From positions 3,536,501-3,600,500 of the forward strand of contig OX438760.1 in assembly GCA_949316235.1 (NCBI GenBank): a stretch of DNA of 64,000 nt, written 5' to 3'. The notes under the pieces are model-generated. The model did not search any database and was not told the DNA's origin. It worked only from the letters and a program-made list of their open reading frames with translations. The position numbers were made by a program, and so were the translations under genes. Position 1 is the stretch's first letter. The number at the start of each line of letters is the position of its first letter. Source of the stretch: Oegoconia quadripuncta. Its lineage: Eukaryota > Arthropoda > Insecta > Lepidoptera > Autostichidae. Positions 54,145 through 63,817 of this stretch are shown here, one piece after another.

Positions 54145-54782
54145 CTGGAAAGGTGGAAGCAATCTATGAGGATCGGATAATGTTGGCGAAGTTATAGCGC
54201 CATTCTGGGGTCGCTCTAGTAAGTCAGACGCTTTGAAATAGCTTCGAAACGCTGGGAGCAAGAGTGAAGATCAATCCACGCGCGCCGCACACGCACACAC
54301 ACTCTGCAGACGAGAAGATGTTAAAGAAAACTGCTTGGTAGCGTTGAAAGCTTCTTGTAAATCACAATTTTTCACTTTCTCAAGTCTCTCCAGATCTCTT
54401 TCAGTGGGTACCATCATTTTATAACACAGACACCTGTTCGGATGACCAATAGGAGCACAGGAATTAATTATTTTTATCCAATCAGAACCCGCGGCGAATA
54501 AAATTCAGGTACCCACTTATTTTTCTCTTTTAATTAAAAGAGCGCCTCTGGCGGACAAAACATTTTAATTGCGGCCGGTTCGACATTGCTTCTATACAAT
54601 TAGCAAAGAAAAATCAATGACAACAAAAAATAAATAAAAATTACAAAAATACGACCTCGAACTATGCTCCTTAACAGACAATAAGAATCACTCGTGGCGC
54701 AGGCACTTTTCGTTTTCGATTAGCGAAGTTAACGATGTCTGGCGCGGTCAGTCCTTGGTTGGTTGACCACTGGTCGACCAGC

Positions 54783-55240
54783 TGTCAGTTCGACCGGCTG
54801 TCGAGGGCCTGGGGGGACTGCCACTACGGCAGCCATTGCGACCGAATGTTGCTGCCACAACGCAAGTCATATCGACCGGCTGTCGAGGGCCTAGCAGGAC
54901 TACCACTACGCCAGTCATGTCGATTGGCTGTCGAAGGCCTGGCGGGACTACCACTACGCCAGTCATTTCGACCGGCTCTCGAGGGCCTGGCAGGACTACC
55001 ACTACGCCAGTCATTTCGACCGGCTCTCGAGGGCCTGGCAGGACTACCACTACGCCAGTCATTTCGACCGGCTCTCGAGGGCCTGGCAGGACTACCATTA
55101 CGCCAGTCATTTCGACCGGCTCTCGAGGGCCTGGCAGGACTACCACTACGCTAGTCATATCGACAGGAACTCGGGAGGCTTGCGGGACTACCAATACGCC
55201 AGTCATTTCGACCGGCTTTTGGGGCCTGGTGGGACTATCA
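54783..55240. repeat. 48-bp minisatellite in an AsnRS intron
   Basis: About nine to ten units of consensus tcatttcgaccggctctcga-gggcctggcaggactaccac-tacgccag (48 bp) are very uniform in the centre (54960-55140) and decayed at both edges. The array is GC-rich. As 48 is divisible by 3, long frames of 139-204 residues open on both strands (16-residue units). These are not genes. Confidence 0.94.
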
Positions 55241-55339
55241 CTACGCAGTCAATTCGATCGGATGTTATTTGGACCGGCTTGTGTACGCCAGTCAATTGGA
55301 CGTTCGTCGGATTTCAAGGTCAGGTCAAGAAGTACATAC

Positions 55340-55444
55340 ATCACCGAACTCGTAGAAGGAGCCGTCGTCCTTGGTAATGTTGTTGGCGCGCAGGTACTCG
55401 ATCGCTTCGGTGTACGCCATACGCTTGAACGGCTTCTCGGGTTT
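55340..55444 (-). CDS. AsnRS: Asparaginyl-tRNA synthetase: exon KPEKPFKRM...YEFGD
   Basis: 35 codons, KPEKPFKRMAYTEAIEYLRA through TKDDGSFYEFGD, between acceptor tcacag and donor GTATGT. An apparent earlier GT (GTGATG) would break the frame; GTATGT gives FGD-DIPEMPE, which fits the family. Confidence 0.94.
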
Positions 55445-55494
55445 CTGTGAACATCACAATTATCCTTGTAGACAAGGTTTAGGCTTACCGTCTA

Positions 55495-55667
55495 CGGCCG
55501 ACAATCGGTGACCGGTTTTTTTATTTGGAGAAAAATGGAACGTACTGATTACAATGGTTCAACGTCCACGTCCTACAAAAAATCGGTCACAATATCGGTG
55601 ATAAAAGTATTGAGGAAAAAATCGACCCGATTATCGGTCCTACAAAAAGTGGGTAGCGGGCGGGCAC
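55495..55667. mobile_element. MITE family M4, copy 2 (AsnRS intron)
   Basis: This is the reverse complement of 15422-15604: gtcctacaaaaaatcggtca, atcggtgataaaagtattga and gcgggcgggca end. The left TIR is decayed. Confidence 0.65.
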
Positions 55668-55914
55668 ACTTATCGAGCTCAAGCTCTTCGACTCCGTAGC
55701 CCATAGTGAGCACCTTGCCAAATCGCAAATAGATATCGATTTTATAGCGATAGCCTATTACACCATTCTAAATTCCGAGCTAATTCGGCAACCATTGCTG
55801 GGAGGCTTGGTTCTGTTAATTCAAATATCCTTACTTCAACCAGCAAAGTATGCCGCATTAGTCTATGAATTTAGGATAAACTTTAGATTAACATTTGTGA
55901 AAAGTTGCATGCAC

Positions 55915-56059
55915 CTTAAAGTTAGGGTTGAGCTCATAGACCAGATGCGCGTCAGGGGAAGACAGCACCCGGTCCACGACGTCTACAACCAGGTCTTCTA
56001 GCCGATCGAGCAACTCCTCGAACGTGATGAACGGACATTCAGCTTCCACGTGGCTGTAT
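55915..56059 (-). CDS. AsnRS: Asparaginyl-tRNA synthetase: exon YSHVEAECPF...NPNFK
   Basis: One leading base plus 48 codons (YSHVEAECPFITFEELLDRL, EDLVVDVVDRVLSSPDAHLV, YELNPNFK). The end of motif 2 (HVEAE) is here. Acceptor gcttccag; donor GTGCAT (non-optimal but in frame). Confidence 0.95.
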
Positions 56060-56614
56060 CTGGAAGCGAAGAGAGATTTGCACTACCTGTAGAATTAAGC
56101 AGCGCCCCACTAGGCAACATTTGTCGAGCAACATAACGTCCCCGGAGATATCCCCGGGGCGACATTGCCCGATATGTCTGTTAGGTGCGACTAAACTGAT
56201 GCGAACGGACATAAGACATAGGGCGACGTGGGGCGGTGTCTCCGGTGACAAGTGTCGCTTAGTGGGGGGCGCATCTTAAGTAGATTTCACGTTCGTAATT
56301 CTAGGTAGTAATCAATACAGTATGTATTCCAACATAACGGAAGTCAGATTTCTTGGAGATAGCAGTTATGACGCAATCGGTGGGAAATTGTTAAGATTCG
56401 TTTAAAGAATTTTGACAGCTGTCAGTTGCGGAAAAATAGATGACAGATGAGCTGTCAGAAACCTTTTCCTTTATGCTTTTTTACTACGTAAGAAGTTGTT
56501 CTGTGCTAATTACCTACTTACTATTATTACAAAAGCATATTGTATTGTATTTCAGTTGGGACGAGAGACTCAGGCACGTTTTTTGGTTGTGGGACTGTGG
56601 GTGAGGTAAATCTG

Positions 56615-56930
56615 GCTGTGAATCAGGTACAGTTGGCTGTGCATCAAATACATCTAACCCTGGCTCAGGTATACACCTGCCGTGGATAAGGTCCAGGAAA
56701 GCTACGGGGCGGATACAGCTGGCTATAAGTCAGATAAAGGAGAAGGTAGATCTACATATATGTTAGGTACAGCTGGCAATGGATAAGATACATCTAGATA
56801 AGTTAGGTATAGTTGGTAATGGATACAGTAGATCTAGATAAGTGTTAGGTACCACTGACAATAAATAAGGTTCATCCAGATATGTGTTAGGTGCGGATGT
56901 CAAGGGATAAGGTACATTTAGGTGAATGTC
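56615..56930. repeat. Degenerate 40-42-bp tandem repeat in an AsnRS intron
   Basis: Units of gttaggtacagctggcaatg-gataagatacatctagataa type start at 56763, 56803, 56845 and 56887. More decayed units lie upstream from about 56615. The array ends about 20 bases from the donor site of the neighbouring exon (56951). Confidence 0.8.
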
Positions 56931-56950
56931 GCTGTGGGTCAGGTACTCAC

Positions 56951-57079
56951 TCGGCAAGATGGCGGCGCGTGCGCGACTGCTCAGCGCGATAGGACTGCGC
57001 AATGCAGTACACGTCGCCCAGGGTGGGCAGGCACGTCTCCAGGTACAGCTGGGAGCTTTGGGTCAGGTACGCGTTCTCG
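56951..57079 (-). CDS. AsnRS: Asparaginyl-tRNA synthetase: exon with motif 2
   Basis: [40 protein letters not shown] and LAE (split codon). [10 protein letters not shown] is class II motif 2, whose Arg and Glu contact ATP and the amino acid. Acceptor gttcgcag; donor GTGAGT. Confidence 0.96.
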
Positions 57080-57639
57080 CTGCGAACGTTAACAGTACAT
57101 CTAATTGAGATACTGGTGCAGAAAGATTCAGATGACGTTTTCTATAGGTACGAGAGAAGATTTTCCTTCGTTCTTACCATACCTCTATAGCCTGGGACAC
57201 ACTGGAGGATACGGGTCATAATCTACCAGCAGGCTCAGTGTGGATGGGTAAATTTGTGTCGAGACTAGTGGCCAATACTTTCAATAGAAGTTCAGATTAA
57301 GAGCTTAATACTTTAATTCACAATGTTTGATGAAATGTGAATAATGTACTTTTATGTTCCACCTTGGTTGTAGTTTATCCATCAAAGCCATAGATTGTGA
57401 CTCGATAAATGGTAAAACCGACACAGTCTAAGTATATTGTACGAGTATTACAGCAGTAGTACTACTACTCCCTATGTGCATAAGGAAGGAACTGATCCTC
57501 AAGATACTGGTTTGACCTAGTTTGAGGTCCAGAGTCCAACCATTAGTAAAAAAAAAAGAAAAAAAAATTGTAGTGCTAGTACATTGAGACTGCTGACTTC
57601 CATAATACAGGTTTTTTCTCATGATTTTTTTGTTAGCAC

Positions 57640-57795
57640 TTGACCTCAATCACATCTGATGTTAAGTGAAGATGATGTCGGAGGTGGAAACTCATATTTG
57701 GGGAACTATCTATCTTATCTGTGACAACCGGAACAAAACAATGTTATTAACATTGCCGTTTCACGGCAGACTTAGATAAGTTGGTGGTTGCTGAT
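57640..57795 (-). repeat. SINE family B fragment
   Basis: agcacttgacctcaatcaca, gtgacaaccggaacaaaaca and tttcacggcagacttagata. It abuts the donor of the 57807 exon. Confidence 0.75.
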
Positions 57796-57806
57796 GTAGA
57801 ACTCAC

Positions 57807-57980
57807 CCGAAGTACTTGAAGCTAAAGAGCGTGCTGCCCCCCTCGCACTGCGTCTGCACCAGGGTGGGCGGTGTGACCTCGGTGTAGCGGCGCGCCGCGA
57901 AGTGCTCCCGGAACGCCCGCGTTACGGCGGCGCGAGCTCGGAGAACCTTCGACGTGTTCTCGCCGCGAATCATAATATGC
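57807..57980 (-). CDS. AsnRS: Asparaginyl-tRNA synthetase: exon [11 protein letters not shown]...KYFG
   Basis: [58 protein letters not shown]. It contains motif 1 (the dimer-interface helix and the TPPTLV strand) and the Asn-recognition loop QTQxEGG. Acceptor cttgtccag; donor GTGAGT. The frame open further upstream is intronic. Confidence 0.96.
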
Positions 57981-58130
57981 CTGGACAAGCGATACAATGC
58001 CAAGTCAGGTGTAACTCTTTGGACGCTGTCCATAACCTTAAATAGTTCTTTCAGCAGAACTCAGCACCTATAAAGCTTTATGACCTATAAAGCGTGACAG
58101 GAACGGAACAAAAGACTGGCCATGACTATA

Positions 58131-59172
58131 CAGGGCGTCCCACGGCTATGCCACATGGAGGGAAAGTACCTTGAATTTTGTAGATGGAACATTTTACTGA
58201 AAGAAGATATTATTTTAATTTAAAAAACAATTTAAACTGCATTCATAGATTTTAAAACAAGTACATGGTTGAACCGGGAATCGAACCCTTTATTTATTAA
58301 AAAAAAATTACCATGTAACTTTATCATACCGATCGAAAGGCTTCATCATAAGGATTATTTTTTGCTAAATAACATAGTGTCAGAAATAAAAGGAAGACCA
58401 TGAATTTTAACATTAGATGTGCAATTTTGTTCAGAAAAATGAAAAGCTGACATTGCCGTAAGGACATACAACTGACATTATCATTACTAATACTAATTAC
58501 CCACTCGAGAAGTATGCATCATTTCCCTATTATAATTTAAGTTCATGATAAAATGATAAAGAGATACGTAATTAAATTAGTAAGTAGGTACCTGGTTGTA
58601 TGCCGTATCCTGAATCTGCCGAAAGACGCGTAAATGATTTTCTCCATCGCAATGCGGCTGGCTGATTAGATTTTTTTTTATGGGGTTATGTAAAAAATTT
58701 AGTTTACAAGAACCAGTATCAAAGTGTCCACGAGCTACAAACAGAACTTCGACGTATTATTCTAAATATCCACCACAACATGATCAAAAAATCGACAGGG
58801 AGCGAAATAATCAAAAGAGTACGACTTTGTATTGAACAGGAAGGGGCTCATTTTGAGCATTTGATAAATTGATTAATTTTGTATTAAAAATGTTAAAACT
58901 CATGGTCTTCCTTTTATTTCTGACACTATGTTATTTAGCAAAAAATAATCCTTATGATGAAGCCTTTCGATCGGTATGATAAAGCTACATGGTAATTTTT
59001 TTTTTATAAATAAAGGGTTCGATTCCCGGTTCAACCATGTACTTATTTAAAAATCTATGAATGCAGTTTAAATTGTTTTTTAAATTAAAATAATGTCTTC
59101 TTTCAGTAAAATGTTCCATCTACTAAATTCAAGGTACTTTCCCTCCATGTGGCATAGCCGTGGGACGCCCTG
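58131..59172 (+). mobile_element. Mariner-like element, copy 2 (AsnRS intron)
   Basis: It has the same termini TA-CAGGGCGTCC...GGACGCCCTG-TA and the same long TIRs as 49638-50863, but the transposase runs on the plus strand and the interior is about 180 bases shorter. Near-identity of the TIRs between copies implies recent mobilisation. Confidence 0.9.
58684..58872 (+). pseudogene. Transposase C-terminal remnant (mariner-like)
   Basis: GYVKNLVYKNQYQSVHEL, then IILNIHHNMIKKST and CIEQEGAHFEHLIN and a stop. It aligns with the C-terminus of the copy-1 transposase. The catalytic region is deleted: upstream sequence (agacgcgtaaatgattttct) has no DDE motif. Confidence 0.75.
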
Positions 59173-59509
59173 TATAGTCCCAATCTTAATCCGGTCGATT
59201 ATGATTTATGTTTTCTTTTAGAGTGTATGGCATAGGTACTCTAAACGCTATCATAATGTGGGGGCAGAGTGAACGGTGTCATTACTAAGCCGACCAATCA
59301 GAGAGCGAATCCTACATCACGCTAACGAAGTTTTATCAAGACAATGCATATAGGCAAGATACCACTAATAACTATTGGACCGCGATCCCCGGGCAATACC
59401 AAAAGCCTGGTGGAAGATCTTCCCCTTTCTTCCACACATGTTCATTTCCCACAATAATATTGAGTAACGAATTATTTTATTTGTATGTTTTTTTTTTAAT
59501 TATTCTATG

Positions 59510-59730
59510 AGCGCCTAACCTCCTACAAAGGTGCCAGCTGAAAATCAGCGCTGTGGCACAGAATTAAATATGCTCAGTACCCTATGGTGTAGCCGCAGCA
59601 TTATGCTGAGCTGGAACCTATATCAGCTTGCATTATTATGTTTTAGTATTATTATCTCAAAATTTTCATGACATGCCCATTGTAAGCTGAATAAATGTTT
59701 TCTTTCTTTCTTTATTTCTAAAACATTCCA
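59510..59730 (+). repeat. LINE 3' tail ending in (TTCT)n
   Basis: gctgaaaatcagcgctgtgg, gtaagctgaataaatgtttt and ctttctttctttatttct. It shares the ctgaaaatcagcg block with 49395-49636. Confidence 0.6.
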
Positions 59731-59817
59731 TAAGAGAGTCAGTGGCAAATTTTCCCACAGAGAAAGTGCTTGTTTCTACCGATAAGTGGTCACAACGTTA
59801 AAGGATTGAATCAAATC

Positions 59818-59900
59818 AGCCACAGGACGTCCACAGCTGAACATAGGCCTCCCCCATAGATTTCCCGAGTGACCGGTTGGAAGCGGCCTGCATCCAGCGA
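59818..59900 (+). repeat. RTE-type LINE 3' relic
   Basis: ccacaggacgtccacagctg, aacataggcctcccccatag and gaagcggcctgcatccagcg. I know this as a conserved piece near the 3' end of lepidopteran RTE-like LINEs. Confidence 0.5.
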
Positions 59901-60015
59901 TTCAATAAAAAATGCATATATTTCCCGCTCCGCTTATACACTCAAGTTTCAATACAACAAAGGAAGCAACCTTGCCTTCATTAACTCACTTAGTCCATAA
60001 CAAGTAGAAATACAC

Positions 60016-60478
60016 AATGTAAATACAAGATTTAAAAATAAACTTGCTGTCCATAGCAGTCGCTTACACAAAGTCACCAGTCATTCAAGGGACAATGTAT
60101 ACGCTTTTATAATAAGATTCCGGTAGACATTCAAAATTTGCCTTTAAATAGCTTTAAAACAACCATTAAACAGAAACTATGTGCCAAAGGCTATTATAAA
60201 ATTTCTGACTATCTGGACGATAAGAATGCGTGGACATGAACCGCTCGGAATATCCAGTATATTGTATTCTTATTTTTCTTTGTCGAATCATAAATTTAAC
60301 AATTATTCCAAAATGTTTTTGTATTGACTTATTTAAAAAGAGCAACCCCCGAGTTTCTTGCTCGTTCTTCTCTGGGGAGACTGCCTAGTGAATGAGCGAT
60401 AACTGTATGTCATTACGATTTCAAATGTTATTCTTATAACTTACGAAATAAAACATTTTTGATTTTATTTTTGATTAT
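60016..60478 (+). pseudogene. 5'-truncated LINE (family of 33115-36229)
   Basis: The reading frame resembling NVNTRFKNKLAVHSSRLHKV (one deletion after cacaaagtcacc), then YNKIPVDIQNLPLN, GYYKISDYLDDKNAWT and a stop at 60238. It is followed by gagtttcttgctcgttcttc and a tttgattttatttttgatt tail. It is inserted in an AsnRS intron. Confidence 0.82.
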
Positions 60479-60808
60479 GTTGTGAAAGAAATCACCTTAT
60501 TACATGAGAGTGCAAGATTAACGGTGCACGGGAATTCCCCGCGCGCTAAAGTTGTAAAGTCGGCTTTACAACTTTACAGCTAGGAGAGCAGAATTTACTG
60601 TTGCGTGATTGGGGAATCACCACGCATAAAACTTACGGCTCGAAATTAGACTATACGGTCAACACAATTGAAGTTTGTGTTGAACATCACTTTAAGAGGG
60701 CACTGACCCTACAAGCTTGAAGGTCGCAACATTAGTCATATCCGAAACAAATTTCGATCGTTTGTGAAATACATAAATGAAGATTTATAAAATCGGCGCG
60801 GACTAACT

Positions 60809-61050
60809 GCAGTATACAGTTCTCGAGGCGTAAGATCAGCTTTGCATTTGTGTGAGTGCACACAGATAGAGATACGGCTTGTGGCGCAGCGCGTCCCGCG
60901 CATTGTTTGAACGCGGCCTGAGGCGCGGCGTGTCCGCTGCGCGTCGCTTCCCTGCCGCGCACATGCCGCACTTCACCTCTTGTACCGCTAGCAGCTTGAC
61001 GTCACTCACACAAATGCAAAGCTGAGCTTACGCCTCGAGAACTATACTGC
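60809..61050. mobile_element. MITE with about 48-bp TIRs and GC-rich core
   Basis: gcagtatacagttctcgagg...gcatttgtgtgagtg at the left against cactcacacaaatgc...cctcgagaactatactgc at the right. The interior (60860-61000) is strikingly GC-rich (cgcgcattgtttgaacgcgg), unlike its surroundings. It lies within an AsnRS intron. The ORF across it (60732-60971) is not a gene. Confidence 0.88.
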
Positions 61051-61081
61051 TTCTTAGTTAATTCTTGTCACCTTGTATATT

Positions 61082-61342
61082 ATGTCGCAGGCAGATCGTT
61101 GAAATAGCCATTTCATGAAATGCCTAGAGGCGGATTTTTTTTTTTTTTTTTTTTTTTATTAAAAACTGGATTCGCGTTTGGCCACAATCTCACCTGATGG
61201 AAAGTGACGATGTAGCCGAAGATGTATCACGCGCACCCAGTAAATGCCTATTCTTATGTCAGGCGGATATTTGCTACATTATACATAACGATCAGCCTAG
61301 GTATTTCATGAAATGGCTAATTCAACGATCTGCCTGCAACAT
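61082..61342. mobile_element. MITE split by a LINE insertion
   Basis: tgtcgcaggcagatcgttga...tttcatgaaatgcctag (left) is inverse to ctaggtatttcatgaaat...tcaacgatctgcctgcaaca (right). The arms of about 47 bases contain the palindrome atttcatgaaat. A LINE fragment with target duplication sits inside (61136-61260). Confidence 0.85.
61136..61260 (-). mobile_element. 5'-truncated LINE with target duplication AGGCGGAT
   Basis: A T run (poly(A) of the minus strand) then, on the minus strand, coding for the last residues of the LINE C-terminus seen at 17263 (NRHLLG-R...SSATSSLSIR-like). It is flanked by aggcggat at 61128-61135 and 61261-61268. It shows a target-primed insertion into an older MITE. 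Confidence 0.82.
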
Positions 61343-62439
61343 GTATATCACATGATATACATACTATGACCATATATTCAACATATGACTGACCATACCA
61401 CTTCAAAAGATTATAATAAAACCACTACAACAGATCAATAGTTAGCAATTTGTTTGCCCCAGTATGTACAGATAGAGGCTAGATTATGTTACTTGGTAAA
61501 TACTTAATCCAGATATGAATGTTTGTTAACTCAGCTGATATAAATTGAAGTACTTAACGAACGAATAAACGGAATGATGTAACAATTTGTTTACATTACA
61601 TAAAATATTTTCAGGAAAATAAGCTTATAATTTCTAATCTACTTAATGACTATTGACAAGCCAGTTTGCAACCACATTAAATACCTTCCTCGCCGCGAAC
61701 AAGGCAAGTATCAACCCTATATTTTAATTTTAAATTGTAGCTAACACTAGCCCTGGCTTCAGACAGGTGAAATTAATTTATGTAATTATACACACACATA
61801 CGCATACGTGATACGCAACATCACCTTTATCCTAAATAGGGTGGTCAGAGTATCCCAAACATTAGAGTTTGAAACCACATTATTGCTTACCTTAAGAAAT
61901 ATACAGATAAGCACGCGAGACAGGCAGTGGCGTCCCGTTCATACAGGCAGAAACTGCCTGCCTACCCTAGAAAATTGTCCTAAAAGTATCACAAGATGAA
62001 CAAATTATCAGACTGTACTATCATTTTAAATGTATTTTCTTTTCTGTTGTGCAATAAAGTGCATTTGTATTGTATTAAAATTCAATACTTAGTTCAGAGT
62101 TTTGCAATGGCTGTAAGCTCGAAATATGAACAAATATTTTAAACAGTAGCGGAGATTGCTGTAAAAATAATTTATAATTTTGTAGTTGTATTTTTTCTCA
62201 TTTAATAACAAATTTTATCATTCTGCCTACTCCGCGACAAAACCCTGTGCATGGATGCCAATGGTGACAGGGGGTGAGCCAATCGCCATCGCCATTAAAA
62301 CGTGCATACCTGACATAGATACTGTTCTGTTATAAAGCTGGAGGTCACAGTGCGCCTCCTCCGATCGGAATTAGCTCGATCCCAGTCGTCTTCTGTCAAC
62401 TTATGGTTCCCTTGTAATTGCACTAAAATAAAGACTGAC
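61343..62439. other. AsnRS intron sequence; a retroposed tail
   Basis: From 61915 to 62085 a segment gacaggcagtggcgtcccgt...ttctgttgtgcaataaagtg-ca ends in a tgtatt-type tail and looks like a LINE or SINE 3' end. The rest is unremarkable intron. Confidence 0.4.
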
Positions 62440-62558
62440 CTGTTGTCGAGCTGAACATCAGGATGCGCTTCTTCGTTGAGGATAGCGTCGGCACCTCCAG
62501 GTGGAGCCAGTCCGATCAGCTCCCAATAATCAGCTGTCAACTCATGGCCTCCTGGAGC
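62440..62558 (-). CDS. AsnRS: Asparaginyl-tRNA synthetase: exon APGGHEL...QLDNR
   Basis: APGGHELTADYWELIGLAPP, GGADAILNEEAHPDVQLDNR (last codon split). This is the hinge between the anticodon-binding OB fold and the catalytic domain. Acceptor attaacag; donor GTCAGT. Confidence 0.95.
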
Positions 62559-63097
62559 CTGTTAATGAAAAAGTAAGCAATTTCAAGTCAAGATGTCAGA
62601 TCAGTAAAATTACTAACTTTTGCCCACACAATATACACGCAATATATGCACACAATATATTTCATTATGTAAACAATATTATTATTATTAATTAATCAAC
62701 TTCAAAATTAACTTTATACAGTAGACAGCAAGACGAAAACACTACCAGTGTAAGATGGCGGCGCGACGCTAACGGATATGTGAATGCAAAGAGACTCGCT
62801 TAAACTGGAAGTGTTACGGTTGTGGAGCTACTTACTACAAGTGCTCCAAAAGATTGCACATTCATTGGCAGCTATAAAGTATACCCTCACATTCTCTAGT
62901 GCATTAGATCTATGGCGTTCATTACATTAATTATGTTGTGCCACGCAAAATAAGCCATAGGTAATGTTGCCAGAAAGTAAGATTTTGATACCCACTTGTT
63001 TTGTTGTGAACGAAACAATTAATATAATCGAGCTAGCAAATTAGAGTACAATTCTCAATCCTTACAACAGATAAAGATATAAAAATGAAGTCCTTAC

Positions 63098-63318
63098 AGT
63101 CTTCCCCTCAGGCACTGCCTCCAGTTTCCCATAGATTGTGACTGATGACTCAGTTGATAGCACCAAGGCATTATAAGTCTGGCAGAGTAGCCCATTGAGC
63201 ACACATTGGAGGTATCCAGTGCCGTCACGGAGAGTGATGAACGCTAGAGCCTTGCCCTGCCGCCGGAGACGGTGCACCCAGCCGCGAACGCAGACTCGCT
63301 GCCCACGAGCATCAGTAG
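63098..63318 (-). CDS. AsnRS: Asparaginyl-tRNA synthetase: OB-fold anticodon-binding exon
   Basis: (A)[60 protein letters not shown] and [13 protein letters not shown]. It encodes the N-terminal OB fold that reads the Asn anticodon ([11 protein letters not shown] and LRDGTGYLQ are class IIb signatures). Acceptor acctgtag; donor GTAAGG. With the downstream exons it forms one continuous frame of about 445 residues. The human homologue is about 548, so roughly 100 N-terminal residues lie beyond the window. AsnRS charges tRNA-Asn with Asn in the cytosol. Confidence 0.96.
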
Positions 63319-63513
63319 CTACAGGTTATATGGGTATTTAAATAATTATTAATACAATATATTTCCAATTGAATATAATGATGTTTTTAACAATTTCAAA
63401 GCAGCCTATACAGACTTTCTATTGATGATATTATTTGTACTTTAATAACAATTCTGAACATAAAAAAGCAAACTACATAAAAAAAGTGGGTCATCAACAC
63501 AATAAACAAATAC

Positions 63514-63563
63514 CTGAGTCAACGTAAGTTGTGTTATTTCCTTTTACATAAGAATTGAGTGTA
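63514..63563 (-). CDS. AsnRS: Asparaginyl-tRNA synthetase: probable small upstream exon
   Basis: A 50-base segment encodes TLNSYVKGNNTTYVDS and leaves a G that combines with CT of the next exon to read S-A-T-D-A-R. It sits between a plausible acceptor (tttatgtatgattag) and donor (CAG|GTATTT). The phase fits exactly and YVDS also occurs in the N-terminal extension of animal AsnRS. The intron to the next exon is 195 bases. An in-frame ATG at 63571 means it could instead be an alternative start. Not proven. Confidence 0.5.
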
Positions 63564-63817
63564 CTAATCATACATAAAAGGAAAATAACATACATACATT
63601 ATTTACGACTAACGAAGTTATGTGATGTCTAGCATGGTCAGTCCTTGGATAGGTGGCCAGCCACTAGCGACATTTTCATTCAAGTGTTTCTGAGCTTCGG
63701 AGTGCATGTTAAGAAATTGTGTCAGGTTGGCCGGTAGGCCAACACGAATATACCACAATTCAGGCTAATGCAAAAGAAAATACACAGAAATTCAAAAATA
63801 AAATACTTGACTCCTGA

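Noticed and set aside
54735..55450. Open frames of 139, 152 and 204 residues on both strands
   Set aside because: They are produced by the 48-bp minisatellite, whose unit is a multiple of 3. The frames overlap on both strands and run into the real AsnRS exon in the wrong frame.
60732..60971. 79-residue minus-strand ORF with GC-rich start
   Set aside because: It lies inside the TIR element 60809-61050 and has no recognisable domain.
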